Shown: positions 25,987 through 34,346 of the stretch, piece after piece | Numbering within the stretch: position 1 is the first letter of the stretch | How the letters are laid out: each line of letters starts with the position of its first letter | Assembly (NCBI RefSeq): GCF_001886715.1 | Contig: NZ_CP018082.1 | Span: forward strand, 2,480,001-2,544,000 | From: Nocardia mangyaensis | GTDB taxonomy: Bacteria > Actinomycetota > Actinomycetes > Mycobacteriales > Mycobacteriaceae | DNA: 64,000 bases | Direction: 5' to 3' | Notes under the pieces: generated by a model | Seen by the model: only the letters and a program-made list of their open reading frames with translations | Database searches by the model: none | Told to the model about the DNA's origin: nothing | Made by a program: the position numbers and the translations under genes

Positions 25987-26469
25987 ATGAATGTAGATGT
26001 GACTACCCTGCCGGGAATCGGCGTGCGAAAAGAGTTCTCGCTGTCGAAGGTGGATCGCCGCATGGGCGTCGTCGATCATCGTGACGGCGGCACGGACTTG
26101 ATCTTCACCCGAATCGGGGACCCGGACACCACGGTGCAGATTCCGCTGTCCGAGGTCGAGGCGCGCACGCTCGCGAGTCTGCTCGGCGCACCGCAGTTGG
26201 TCGCGCAATTGCGCGAACAGCATCGCGAACTCGACGGAGTGAGCACCAGGTCACTGTCGATGCCACCGAATTCGCCCTATTCCGGGCGTCGCCTCGGCGA
26301 CACCGAAATGCGCACCAGGACCCGCGCGTCGATTGTCGCGGTGCTTCGATCCGGAGACGTATTCGCCTCGCCAGGACCGGACTTCGTGTTCGCCGACGGT
26401 GACATCGTCGTCGTCGTCGGGACGAACGCCGGGCTCGACGCCGCCGCTTCGATCCTTTCCGACGGCTGA
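25987..26469 (+). CDS. KhtT-like regulatory subunit of a K+/H+ antiporter, copy 2
   Basis: 160 residues from ATG 25987. The same layout as the gene before it: MNVDVTTLPGIGVRKEF at the start and an RCK_C domain with LGDTEMRTRTRASIVAVLRS and DGDIVVVVGTNAGLDAA. The two copies align along their full length without gaps of note, so this is a tandem duplication that has diverged mainly in the middle (LREQHRELDGVSTRSLSM here). The antiporter start GTG lies 4 bp after the stop, so this copy is the one translationally close to the transporter. Confidence 0.85.
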   Translation: MNVDVTTLPGIGVRKEFSLSKVDRRMGVVDHRDGGTDLIFTRIGDPDTTVQIPLSEVEARTLASLLGAPQLVAQLREQHRELDGVSTRSLSMPPNSPYSGRRLGDTEMRTRTRASIVAVLRSGDVFASPGPDFVFADGDIVVVVGTNAGLDAAASILSDG

Positions 26470-26473
26470 GCCG

Positions 26474-27670
26474 GTGCAGCTCACGGGGACAACGCTGGCA
26501 TTGATCCAGCTGGGGGCGGTGTTCTTCGGATTGGGCGTCCTCGGGCGCGTCGCCGCACGCGTCGGACTGTCGCCCATCCCGCTCTATCTGCTCGGTGGCC
26601 TGGTCTTCGGCACCGGCGGCCTGATCGAGTTGCACGAGGTGGAGCCGTTCATCCATCTCGCCAGCGAGATCGGTGTCGTGCTGCTGCTGTTGCTGCTCGG
26701 CCTCGAGTACACGGCGGGGGAGTTGGTCACCGGCATGCGTAAGTCGTGGCCTGCCGGCCTGCTCGACGTGGTTCTCAACGCCACACCCGGTGTGATCGTG
26801 GCGCTCATGCTCGGCCTCGGGCCGACGGGCGCGATCGCGATGGCGGGGGTGACCTACATCTCTTCCTCCGGCATCGTCGCCAAGGTGCTCAACGACCTGG
26901 GCCGGCTCGGCAACCGGGAGACGCCGGTGGTGCTGTCGATCCTGGTGTTCGAGGATCTGGCGATGGCGGTGTACCTCCCGGTACTCACCGCGGTCCTGGC
27001 CGGTGTCAGCTTCGTGACCGGCCTGACCACGGTGAGCATCGCGCTGACCGCGGTGACGGTGGTGCTCGTGGTCGCCCTGCGCTACGGCCGGTACGTCTCG
27101 GCGATCGTGGCCAGCGAGGATCGCGAGATCTTCCTGCTCAAGCTGGTCGGCTCGGCGCTGCTGGTGGCCGGTCTCGCCTCGGCGGTGCAGGTCTCGGCGG
27201 CGGTCGGCGCGTTCCTGCTGGGAATCGCGATCTCCGATTCGACCGCGCACGACGCCACCAAGATCCTCGAGCCACTGCGCGACCTGTTCGCGGCGATGTT
27301 CTTCGTGCTGTTCGGGCTGAGTACCGATCCACGCAGCATTCCGCCGGTGCTCGGCTGGGCCATCCTGCTGGCCGTGGTCACCACCGCGACCAAGATCGCC
27401 ACCGGCTGGTGGGCGGCCCAACGCGCCGGTGCGTCCCGGCTCGGCCAGGCGCGCGCCGGAACCGCGCTGGTGGCGCGTGGTGAGTTCTCCATCGTCATCG
27501 CGGGTCTGGCGGTCGCCGCCGGCGCGGTGCCCGCGGAGTTCGCCGCGCTCGCCACCACCTACGTGCTGCTCATGGCCGTGATCGGGCCGATCGCGGCGCG
27601 GATCGTCGAGCCGGTGATGCGGCTGCTCGACGGCAAGCAACCTGTGCGGGTGGACTCCGGCGCGGAGTGA
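26474..27670 (+). CDS. KefB/KhtU-family cation:proton antiporter (CPA2)
   Basis: 398 residues from GTG 26474, 4 bp after the second KhtT gene. About 11-12 hydrophobic segments. Conserved CPA2 features are LLLLLLGLEYTAGEL, the discontinuous-helix stretch ISSSGIVAKVLNDL, LSILVFEDLAMAVYLPVL and the late ALVARGEFSIVIAGL. It exchanges K+ or another monovalent cation for protons across the cell membrane. The C-terminal RCK part that some family members carry is absent; the separate KhtT-like genes supply it. Confidence 0.92.
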   Translation: MQLTGTTLALIQLGAVFFGLGVLGRVAARVGLSPIPLYLLGGLVFGTGGLIELHEVEPFIHLASEIGVVLLLLLLGLEYTAGELVTGMRKSWPAGLLDVVLNATPGVIVALMLGLGPTGAIAMAGVTYISSSGIVAKVLNDLGRLGNRETPVVLSILVFEDLAMAVYLPVLTAVLAGVSFVTGLTTVSIALTAVTVVLVVALRYGRYVSAIVASEDREIFLLKLVGSALLVAGLASAVQVSAAVGAFLLGIAISDSTAHDATKILEPLRDLFAAMFFVLFGLSTDPRSIPPVLGWAILLAVVTTATKIATGWWAAQRAGASRLGQARAGTALVARGEFSIVIAGLAVAAGAVPAEFAALATTYVLLMAVIGPIAARIVEPVMRLLDGKQPVRVDSGAE

Positions 27671-27973
27671 GGACGGGGCCATGGTCGCCGCCGGCGGCTG
27701 CGCGCCACCCCATACCGCGGCTGGAGAAAGATAACGCGACTCGCGGTGAAACGGTGCTCGGAATTGTTACGCGATCTGAATATAATCCACCACAAGCAAA
27801 CATCCCGCAATCGTAATTTATTGGCCTGAGCTGCGAATGTTAGCGAGTGCTGAATAAGTGGCAATTTAGGGTTATCACTGTTTCGTGACGAACTCCGCTC
27901 TGGGCACGATTCGGGCTGTACGTTTGTGGCCCATGGTTCGCTGGGTCCCATTCGGGTAACGGAGAGGGCGGAA
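27671..27973. other. AT-richer 303-bp gap, no gene seen
   Basis: From about 27715 to 27900 the base composition drops well below the surrounding GC, with stretches such as TGAATATAATCCACCAC and GTAATTTATTGG. No convincing frame or tRNA was found. It probably carries the promoter of the small membrane-protein gene at 27974 and may be a site for an AT-binding nucleoid protein such as Lsr2. Confidence 0.4.
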
Positions 27974-28285
27974 ATGGCTACAGTCACACGGCAGTCCGGG
28001 CCGAATGGAGTGATCTTCCGGCCCGGCTTCTTCGCAGCGAAATCGACCATGACGCCCTCGGCCCTGGTCACCCTCGGACTGATCTTGTTGATCCCGGTTC
28101 TGGCCACCGTCGGCCCCATCGCCGCCTCCGCGCTGATCGCGCGCAACGCCGGGGTGGGCTGGCCGGGCGCGGTGGTGTTCGCGGTGCTCGCGGCCGTGGT
28201 GTGCCTGTCGGTGATCGCGTCGGTCGTGGCCTTCCGGATGGCCTGGCGCCGCGGACGGCACTCGTTCGGCACTTTCGCACGGTAG
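27974..28285 (+). CDS. Small two-helix membrane protein of unknown function
   Basis: 103 residues from ATG 27974, preceded by GGAGAGGGCGGAA. Two predicted membrane helices (about 28-50 and 58-83) flank a short loop, followed by a basic tail (RMAWRRGRHSFGTFAR). I do not recognise the family. The next gene starts 7 bp later, so the two are probably one operon. Confidence 0.6.
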   Translation: MATVTRQSGPNGVIFRPGFFAAKSTMTPSALVTLGLILLIPVLATVGPIAASALIARNAGVGWPGAVVFAVLAAVVCLSVIASVVAFRMAWRRGRHSFGTFAR

Positions 28286-28292
28286 GGGGCTC

Positions 28293-28895
28293 GTGATGCA
28301 GACCCAGGGACACGCGGCCGGGCCGACGCCCCCCGCGATCGAACCGGTGGCTCCCGGCGCGGACGAATGTCGTCGCCTGCGGATCGTGGCGCAGATCGAC
28401 GATCCCCACGCGTGGGACCTGACCGCGGCCCGCCTGCTCGCCAGTGGCCGCCGACGCTGGCGCGCCAGGCCCGATATCGCCGACCACCCGGCGCTGCTGC
28501 GCTGGACCAGGATCCAGCAGTCCCAGGAGATACCCGTACAGCCTTGCCTGCGAACGACTTTCGCCGCGGTGGCGGCCGGTCGTGCGATCGGTGACGGCGA
28601 CCCGTGCACCGGCTTCGCCGCCGCCATCATGCTGCTGTCGAGCTGCCCCACCGAGGCGATCCTGCAGTCGGACACGCCGAACGATCCCCGCGTCGTGCGG
28701 TTCTCGGTCTACGCCTATCGCGAGGACGACCTCCCGCTCGCCGAGGACCTGATCACCACCACCATCCGCACTTGCGGCACCGTTCTCGTGCGCCGCTGCA
28801 CGGTCCTGCGGCGCCGCCCGGCGACTCCCGCGACCCCGCTGCTCGGTCAGCCGGTTCCCGAATTGTTCGTCCTGGGTAGTACCGCCGCTCGCTGA
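28293..28895 (+). CDS. Protein of unknown function (200 aa)
   Basis: 200 residues from GTG 28293, or 199 from ATG 28296. It is soluble: no membrane helix or signal peptide. Five Cys are spread through it, and AAVAAGRAIGDGDPCTGFAA and RFSVYAYREDDLPLAEDL are the most structured stretches. The C terminus is Pro/Arg-rich. It follows the two-helix membrane protein by 7 bp and converges on the stressosome operon, ending 9 bp from its last gene. No family assigned. Confidence 0.6.
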   Translation: MMQTQGHAAGPTPPAIEPVAPGADECRRLRIVAQIDDPHAWDLTAARLLASGRRRWRARPDIADHPALLRWTRIQQSQEIPVQPCLRTTFAAVAAGRAIGDGDPCTGFAAAIMLLSSCPTEAILQSDTPNDPRVVRFSVYAYREDDLPLAEDLITTTIRTCGTVLVRRCTVLRRRPATPATPLLGQPVPELFVLGSTAAR

Positions 28896-28904
28896 GCAAC
28901 CGGT

Positions 28905-31244
28905 TCAGCCGGCATGCTGTCCCGCGGACACCGCGGCAGGCCGGGTCGAGCCGCGCAGCGGATTGGCGGTGGGGAAGGTGATCGACGGCAGGGTGACCCA
29001 CATGCGGACGCGGGTGCCGTTCTCGTCATGGTCGAACTCGAGCTCCTCGGTGAGCACGCGCATCATCTCCACGCCGCGACCTCGATAGCCGGGGTCGGTG
29101 GGAGTGGGGACCCAGCGGCCACCGTCGGCGACCTCGATCACCACCCGGTCACCCTCGCAGGTGGCGGTGAGCCGCACCCGGCCCGGCGTGCTGTCGCGGT
29201 AGGCGTGTTCGACGCTGTTGCTGCACGCCTCGTTGGCGGCCGCGACCAGGTCGGCGGCCAGATCGTGCGGAACGGCGGCGGTGGCGAACCAGCGGTAGAG
29301 ACTGCGGCGCAGGCCGGTCAGCTCGGCCGCGGCGGCGGGGATGTCGAGGCTCAGCGGCGCGGGGGGCTGGCGGTAGACGACCATGGCGACGTCGTCGTCG
29401 TAGCCCGCGGGCGGACACAGCCGCGACAGCACGGCATCGGCCACGTCGCGGGGCAGCGCGGCGCCGGTCTCGCTGAGCACTTCCGCGATCTTGACGAAGC
29501 CCTCGGCGATGTCGTAGCCGCGCTGCTCGACCAACCCGTCGGTGAACAGCACCAGCGTGGCACCGGGCGGCAGCGCGGTCGTCGCCTCGGGGCGGCGCGG
29601 GGTGTCGAAGGTGGCCAGCGGCACGGCACGTCCGCCCTCGAGCATGCGACCGGGACCACCGGGCGGGGCGATGATGGGCGGCATGTGGCCGGCGTTGGAA
29701 TAGCGGACCATCCCGCGCTCGGGATCGAGCACCGCCGCGCACACCGTCGTGCACATGGCGCCGGGAATCCGCGCGGCGACCGCGTCGAGCTCGGCGAGCA
29801 GCTGTGCCGGACCGGCCCCGCGCAACAGCAGAGCCCTTGCCGCTGTCCGCAATTGGCCCATCACCACGGCGGCGGACAGGCCACGGCCGACGCAGTCGCC
29901 GACGACCACGCCGATGGTGCCGTCGCGCAGCGGCACCACGTCGTACCAGTCGCCGCCGATCTCGAGCGGGGGCAGCGCGGGTTCGTAGTGCACCGAGAAC
30001 CGGGGCGGCAACTCGATCGGACCGAGCATGGCCCGCTGCAGGGTGAGCGAGGTGGCGCGGGCCTGATCGAAGTTGCGCGCCCGCTGCAACGCCACGCTGA
30101 GATGGCCGACCAGCAGCGAGTACAGCGCCCAGTCCGCGGCGCTGACCGCCCGCGGCGCGCCGAAACGCACCCACAGCGCGGCATCGCCGGTCTCGCCGAG
30201 TGGCGCCACCACCGCTTCGACGCCACCGTCGTCGCCGGTGATCGCCGACAGGCCGCGGGCCGACTGCCTGCGTGCCCGATCCAGCAGTGCCTTGACCTCG
30301 TCGTCGATCGTCACCGTCTGCGCGGCCCGCGATCCGGACTGCACCGGTGTCACGGTGAACTGTGTTGTGTCGCCGTTGGTGTCGGGCTCCGCTGACGGCG
30401 GTTCACCGCACGAGTACAGGTCGGGCTGCCCGGTCCGGCTCGGCCAGACCGCGACCAGCGCGGTGCGCGCGCCCATGGTCCGGCGCAGCTCGTCGAGTCC
30501 GACGGCGAGCACCTCCACCATGCTCGTCGCCGCACCGACCGCCGTCGCCAGCCGCGAGGCCGCCTGATCGCGCGCCTGCGCGTCGTGTTCGGCGGTCACG
30601 TCGCGCACGGTGCCGACGAAGATCCGCTCGTCGTTCTCCTGCTTGACCAGTGAGCTCGCGCTCACCGCGAGCCAGCGCTCCCGGCCATCCCGGTGGCGCA
30701 CCGGAGTCACGAAACGGGACGCCTCCGTACCGATCTGGGGATATCCTTTGCGATCCGACAGGGCCCACGGGTGTGGCAGCGGGAACGGCACCTCCTCGGC
30801 GCCGTAGCCGGTGAGCACACCGAAAGCCGAGTTCACCTCGACGATCGTGCCGTGGTCGTCGGCGACGAAGAAGCCGTCCTGCAGCGACTCGACCAGCGCG
30901 GTGCGGAAGGCGTCGCGGCCGGCCAGGTCCTCGGCGCGCTCGCGCTGCTGTTCGTAGCGGCGGGTGCCGTCGAGATAGCCGCGCGTGGCGATGTCGAGCG
31001 CGGCCATGGTCTGCAGCAGGAATTCCAGCGCCACCTCGGCGCTGCGCGGATCCACCGGGGTACCCGCGTACTCGGCGACCGCGCGGAAATGGTGTTCGGT
31101 GAGATCGAGCAGGCTGATGCCCTCGACGAGGGCCCGCCTGCCGAGGTCGTAGCCCTCGGTGAGGCCGTCCTGGCCGGGCGCGGCGACGTGGCGGCCCAGG
31201 GCAGCCGAGTAGTCGTCGAGAAATGCGGCCAGGACAGCGCTCAT
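28905..31244 (-). CDS. PAS-GAF-SpoIIE phosphatase fused to an RsbW-like kinase domain
   Basis: 779 residues from ATG 31244, which has AAAGG ten bases upstream; the longer frame to 31334 adds unfolded sequence only. In order: an RsbU/RsbR-like helical N terminus (1-100), PAS (about 113-220), GAF (about 230-390), PP2C/SpoIIE phosphatase (about 405-620, with GGDWYDVVPL and GDCVGRGLSAA) and HATPase_c (about 640-760, with NEACSNSVEHAY and GRGVEMMRVL). It thus joins an RsbU/RsbP-like phosphatase to an RsbW-like anti-sigma kinase. It is last in the stressosome operon and is the likely output. Its stop lies 9 bp from the convergent upstream gene. Confidence 0.88.
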   Translation of the reverse strand: MSAVLAAFLDDYSAALGRHVAAPGQDGLTEGYDLGRRALVEGISLLDLTEHHFRAVAEYAGTPVDPRSAEVALEFLLQTMAALDIATRGYLDGTRRYEQQRERAEDLAGRDAFRTALVESLQDGFFVADDHGTIVEVNSAFGVLTGYGAEEVPFPLPHPWALSDRKGYPQIGTEASRFVTPVRHRDGRERWLAVSASSLVKQENDERIFVGTVRDVTAEHDAQARDQAASRLATAVGAATSMVEVLAVGLDELRRTMGARTALVAVWPSRTGQPDLYSCGEPPSAEPDTNGDTTQFTVTPVQSGSRAAQTVTIDDEVKALLDRARRQSARGLSAITGDDGGVEAVVAPLGETGDAALWVRFGAPRAVSAADWALYSLLVGHLSVALQRARNFDQARATSLTLQRAMLGPIELPPRFSVHYEPALPPLEIGGDWYDVVPLRDGTIGVVVGDCVGRGLSAAVVMGQLRTAARALLLRGAGPAQLLAELDAVAARIPGAMCTTVCAAVLDPERGMVRYSNAGHMPPIIAPPGGPGRMLEGGRAVPLATFDTPRRPEATTALPPGATLVLFTDGLVEQRGYDIAEGFVKIAEVLSETGAALPRDVADAVLSRLCPPAGYDDDVAMVVYRQPPAPLSLDIPAAAAELTGLRRSLYRWFATAAVPHDLAADLVAAANEACSNSVEHAYRDSTPGRVRLTATCEGDRVVIEVADGGRWVPTPTDPGYRGRGVEMMRVLTEELEFDHDENGTRVRMWVTLPSITFPTANPLRGSTRPAAVSAGQHAG

Positions 31245-31254
31245 CGGCAACCTT

Positions 31255-31878
31255 TCATGGGCAGGCTCCGCGGAAGCGGGCCGCGAGCACCAGGGCGTCG
31301 TCGGTGTCCTTGGCGTCACGCGCGAGCAGGTCACCCGCGACGGCGGTGGCCGGTTTGGCCAGATCGATCGATTCGGGGCCCACCGCGACGATGCCGTCGG
31401 TGGCCATCAGCAGCAGGTCGCCCGGCCGGATCGGCAGGGTCTGCGGCTGCAGGTGCGAGGGCAGCCGGTAGCCGACGATGCCGCCCGTCAGCAGCATGGT
31501 CGCGCGCAGCTCCGGCCCGGCGGGACCGAGGGTGAGCAACCGGGATTCGACATTGCCGACGCCGAGCCACTCCAGGGTCTCGCCCGGCCCGATCAGCGCC
31601 AGCGAGAGCGCGGCGCCGCGGGTCTCGACCATCGCGCGATGGCACAGCACCATCAACACATCCAGGGGTTCGCCACGGTTGTCGGCCAGGATGCCCGCCG
31701 CGCGATCGGCGGCGTCGGCCGCGGCGACGCCGTGCCCGAGCCCGTCGAGCACGGCGAACAGCGCGCCGCCGTCGCCGGTGTCCAGGACGACGGCACGGTC
31801 ACCGGAGACGTCCTGGCCGGGCAGTGCCCGACCGGCCGTCGACCATTCCGTGCGGCCGATGATCCCGTCCTCATGCAC
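31255..31878 (-). CDS. rsbX: RsbX-like PP2C/SpoIIE phosphatase
   Basis: 207 residues from GTG 31878, overlapping the rsbT stop by eight bases. It is a compact PP2C domain with GDRAVVLDTGDGGALFAVLDG and HGVAAADAADRAA for the metal site, and GDLLLMATDGI near the end. In Bacillus, RsbX dephosphorylates RsbS and RsbR to reset the stressosome. Its place directly after rsbT matches that role. The symbol is by synteny and fold, not detailed similarity. Confidence 0.78.
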   Translation of the reverse strand: MHEDGIIGRTEWSTAGRALPGQDVSGDRAVVLDTGDGGALFAVLDGLGHGVAAADAADRAAGILADNRGEPLDVLMVLCHRAMVETRGAALSLALIGPGETLEWLGVGNVESRLLTLGPAGPELRATMLLTGGIVGYRLPSHLQPQTLPIRPGDLLLMATDGIVAVGPESIDLAKPATAVAGDLLARDAKDTDDALVLAARFRGACP

Positions 31879-32290
31879 CGTCGGGTACCCACTTCCACAT
31901 CTCGATCAACGTGCCGCGGCCGGGAGCGGAATCGATGGTCAGGCGGTCCATCAGCCTGCGCGCGCCGGGCAGGCCGAGACCGAGGCCACGGCCGGTGGAA
32001 TAGCCGTCCTCCAACGCCCGCGGAATATCGCGAATCCCCGGTCCCTGGTCCTCGGCTTGGACGACGAGCGCCTTGCGCCCTTCGCGCAGATCCACCAGTA
32101 AACGGATCTCGCCGCTGCCCGCGTAGCTGGTGATGTTGCGGGCGATTTCGGAGATGGCGGTCGAGATCATGGTGCGGTCGGTGAGGGTGAAGCCGAGATG
32201 CGCCGCCAGCTCGTGTCCGGCTTTGCGTGCCGTCACGATGTCTTCGGACACCTTGACCCCGATCGCGACCTGCTCAGCGGCCACTGTCAC
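31871..32290 (-). CDS. rsbT: Stressosome switch kinase RsbT-like
   Basis: 139 residues from GTG 32290, overlapping rsbS by 17 bases. GHKL ATPase fold: N-box SEIARNITSYAG with Asn52, DQGPGI (81-86) and GRGLGLGLPGARRL (100-113). RsbT phosphorylates RsbS and RsbR on stress, then leaves the stressosome and activates a phosphatase. The overlaps on both sides point to tightly coupled expression. Confidence 0.9.
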   Translation of the reverse strand: MTVAAEQVAIGVKVSEDIVTARKAGHELAAHLGFTLTDRTMISTAISEIARNITSYAGSGEIRLLVDLREGRKALVVQAEDQGPGIRDIPRALEDGYSTGRGLGLGLPGARRLMDRLTIDSAPGRGTLIEMWKWVPDGA

Positions 32291-32657
32291 GACCGTCTCG
32301 TCGGCTGCGCGGATGCCGGTTCAGCCAGGCAAGGCCCTCCTCCAGATCCAGCGCGGTGTGCATGTCCTCGAAGGTCAGCCCGAGCTGGACCATGGCGAAA
32401 GCGACCTCGGGCTGTAGGCCGACGATGACGGTCTCGGCGCCGCGCAGCTGGGTCATGTGCGCGATGGTGCGCAGCGAGCGCGCCGCGAAGGAGTCCATGA
32501 TGTCGATCGCCGTGACGTCGACGATGATGCCGGTCGCGCGATAGCGGCTGACCTGCTTCATGAGGTCTTCCTGCAGGCGCTCGGTATCGGCGTCGGTCAG
32601 CGCCGACTGCACCGAGGCGATCAGGAAGGTGCCCTGTTTGAGAATAGGTACGGGCAT
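32274..32657 (-). CDS. rsbS: Stressosome scaffold protein RsbS-like
   Basis: 127 residues from ATG 32657. Single STAS domain starting MPVPILKQGTFLIASVQSAL, with VDVTAIDIMDSFAARSLR. Ser56 in MDSFAA corresponds to the RsbT-phosphorylated Ser59 of B. subtilis RsbS. About 20 C-terminal residues are basic (RHPRSRRDGRDSGR) and coincide with the overlap with rsbT. RsbS and RsbR co-assemble into the 1.8 MDa stressosome. Confidence 0.9.
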   Translation of the reverse strand: MPVPILKQGTFLIASVQSALTDADTERLQEDLMKQVSRYRATGIIVDVTAIDIMDSFAARSLRTIAHMTQLRGAETVIVGLQPEVAFAMVQLGLTFEDMHTALDLEEGLAWLNRHPRSRRDGRDSGR

Positions 32658-32667
32658 GGTGGACGGA

Positions 32668-33573
32668 TCAGCGCCCGTCCCGCTCGACCAGGCGCTCGTT
32701 GCCTCTCGACACCTCGTAACCCAGCAGGCGCTCCGCCTCCTCGATGCCACCCTGCAGGTCGCCGACGGCGTTCATCTTGGACAGGTCGAGACCGATGGTC
32801 ACCAGGGTGAGCGCGATCTCCGAGGACAGGCCGGTGATGATGACGCTGGCGCCCATCAGGCCGGACGCGTCGACGGTCTGCACGAGGTGGTTGGCCACCA
32901 CCGAGTCGATCGCGGGCACACCGGTGATGTCGATGACGACGACCTTGGCGCGATTGGCCCGGATGGCGCGCAGCAACTGCTCGGTGAGCTGGCGGGCGCG
33001 CTGGGAATCGAGCACGCCGATGATCGGCAGGATGAGCAGCTGCTCGCGCACCTGCAGCACCGGCGTGGACAGCTCGCGGATGGCTTCCTGCTGGCGGCTG
33101 ATGACGCGCTCGCGCTCCTGCACGAACGACACACTCACGGTGTTGGCGATGCGGTTGGCGGCGGGCTCGTAGGCGTCGAGCACCTGGTTGAGCATCTCGA
33201 AGTTGGACTGGTACTTCGAGAACAGCGAGCGGGCCAGCACGTCACGCAGCAGGGCGACGATGCCGAGCACCTCGTCGGTCTCGACGCCGCGGGGGATGAT
33301 GCGCTCGGACAGGTCGCGGGCGTAGGCCTGCAGTGCCTCGACGCTGCCGGTCTCGAGCACCTCGACGTAGTTGTCGAAGATCGAGGTGGCCTCGGAGAAG
33401 ATCTCCTCCGGGGTCATCGCGGTGAGCAGCTGGGCCTCGGTGATGCGCCGGGCCCATTCCTCGCGCAGGGCGGTGCGGTTCTGCCTGAGGTGTTCGACCA
33501 GTTGGGGTAGCAGGCTGTCTACCGGGCGTGCCGGCAGCGAATCCGCCGAAAGACTCATGGACACCTCGGACAT
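32668..33573 (-). CDS. rsbR: Stressosome sensor RsbR-like
   Basis: 301 residues from ATG 33573, with GGCAGGAG eight bases upstream. The N-terminal half is a helical globin-like sensor (about 20-160) without an obvious heme His. The C-terminal STAS domain (about 165-290) has ELSTPVLQV with Thr170, at the place of B. subtilis RsbR Thr171, and DITGVPAIDSVVANH with Ser224 at the second phosphosite. It is the first gene of the operon, and there is a 110-bp gap to the upstream TetR gene for a promoter. Only one RsbR paralog is present here, where Bacillus has several. Confidence 0.9.
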   Translation of the reverse strand: MSEVSMSLSADSLPARPVDSLLPQLVEHLRQNRTALREEWARRITEAQLLTAMTPEEIFSEATSIFDNYVEVLETGSVEALQAYARDLSERIIPRGVETDEVLGIVALLRDVLARSLFSKYQSNFEMLNQVLDAYEPAANRIANTVSVSFVQERERVISRQQEAIRELSTPVLQVREQLLILPIIGVLDSQRARQLTEQLLRAIRANRAKVVVIDITGVPAIDSVVANHLVQTVDASGLMGASVIITGLSSEIALTLVTIGLDLSKMNAVGDLQGGIEEAERLLGYEVSRGNERLVERDGR

Positions 33574-33683
33574 GGAAACTCCTGCCCCTTTCGACGGACT
33601 TTCTGCGGTGCGCACGGCGCGCGTTTGGACCCGAGCCTACTCATACCCCACCGGTGGTGCTGCCCAAACCTGCCGGTTGTCGC

Positions 33684-34283
33684 CTATTCCGGAGCGAATC
33701 CGCGCTCCAGCGCCCGCAGGGCCTCGTCCAGGTAGACGGTCAGGTCGGTGTCGCCGCGTTCGAGCCAGGCGTCGAAGGCGGCCCGCGCGGCGGCCAGGGT
33801 GGTGCGTCCGACCGCCAGCGGGACGAGCGCGCCCGCGGTGGTGCCGAGGCGGCTCGCGGCGAATTCGCCGACCGCGCGCTCCCAGGCGTCGTAGTGCGCG
33901 CCCGCGCCCGCCGAGAGCGCGGGCACGCCGGAGACCAGCTTCATCCTGGTGCGCAGCTCGGGGATGTCCTCGGCGCGGTAGCGGTTGGCCGTCACCACTA
34001 TTCGGCGCACCGCCGCCATCATCGGCTCGTCGGGGGGTACCGCGGCGAAGGCGGCGCGTAGGTCGTCGACCTCGTTGTCGAACTGGTGCCACAGCACCTC
34101 GGCCTTGCTCGGGAAGTACCGGAAGAAGGTGCGCTCGCTGACTCCGGCCTCGGCCGCGATGCGTTCGACGGTGACGTCGTCGAAGCCGTGTTCGGCGAAC
34201 AGTTTCATCGCGATGACTTCGAGTTCGCGGCGCGTGGTGCGCGGGGGACGACCGCGATGGGTGCGCGGGATCGGGGCGGGCAT
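33684..34283 (-). CDS. mftR: TetR-family regulator, probably mycofactocin regulator MftR
   Basis: 199 residues. HTH at about 22-66 (MKLFAEHGFDDVTVERIAAE, then SERTFFRYFPSK). The ligand domain shows the pattern recalled for mycobacterial MftR: WHQFDNEVDDLR, ANRYRAEDIPELRTRMKLV, PALSAGAGAHYDAW and EFAASRLGTTAGALVPLA. MftR represses mycofactocin genes and is released by acyl-CoA. It is divergent from mftE across only about 60 bp, the usual place for MftR beside an mft operon. Subfamily call is moderately secure; TetR itself is certain. Confidence 0.7.
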   Translation of the reverse strand: MPAPIPRTHRGRPPRTTRRELEVIAMKLFAEHGFDDVTVERIAAEAGVSERTFFRYFPSKAEVLWHQFDNEVDDLRAAFAAVPPDEPMMAAVRRIVVTANRYRAEDIPELRTRMKLVSGVPALSAGAGAHYDAWERAVGEFAASRLGTTAGALVPLAVGRTTLAAARAAFDAWLERGDTDLTVYLDEALRALERGFAPE

Positions 34284-34346
34284 GGATACAGCGTAGGGAC
34301 TCGGCGGGCCTTGATTATGTCAGTGACTGTCGTTAATGTTCGGGAT

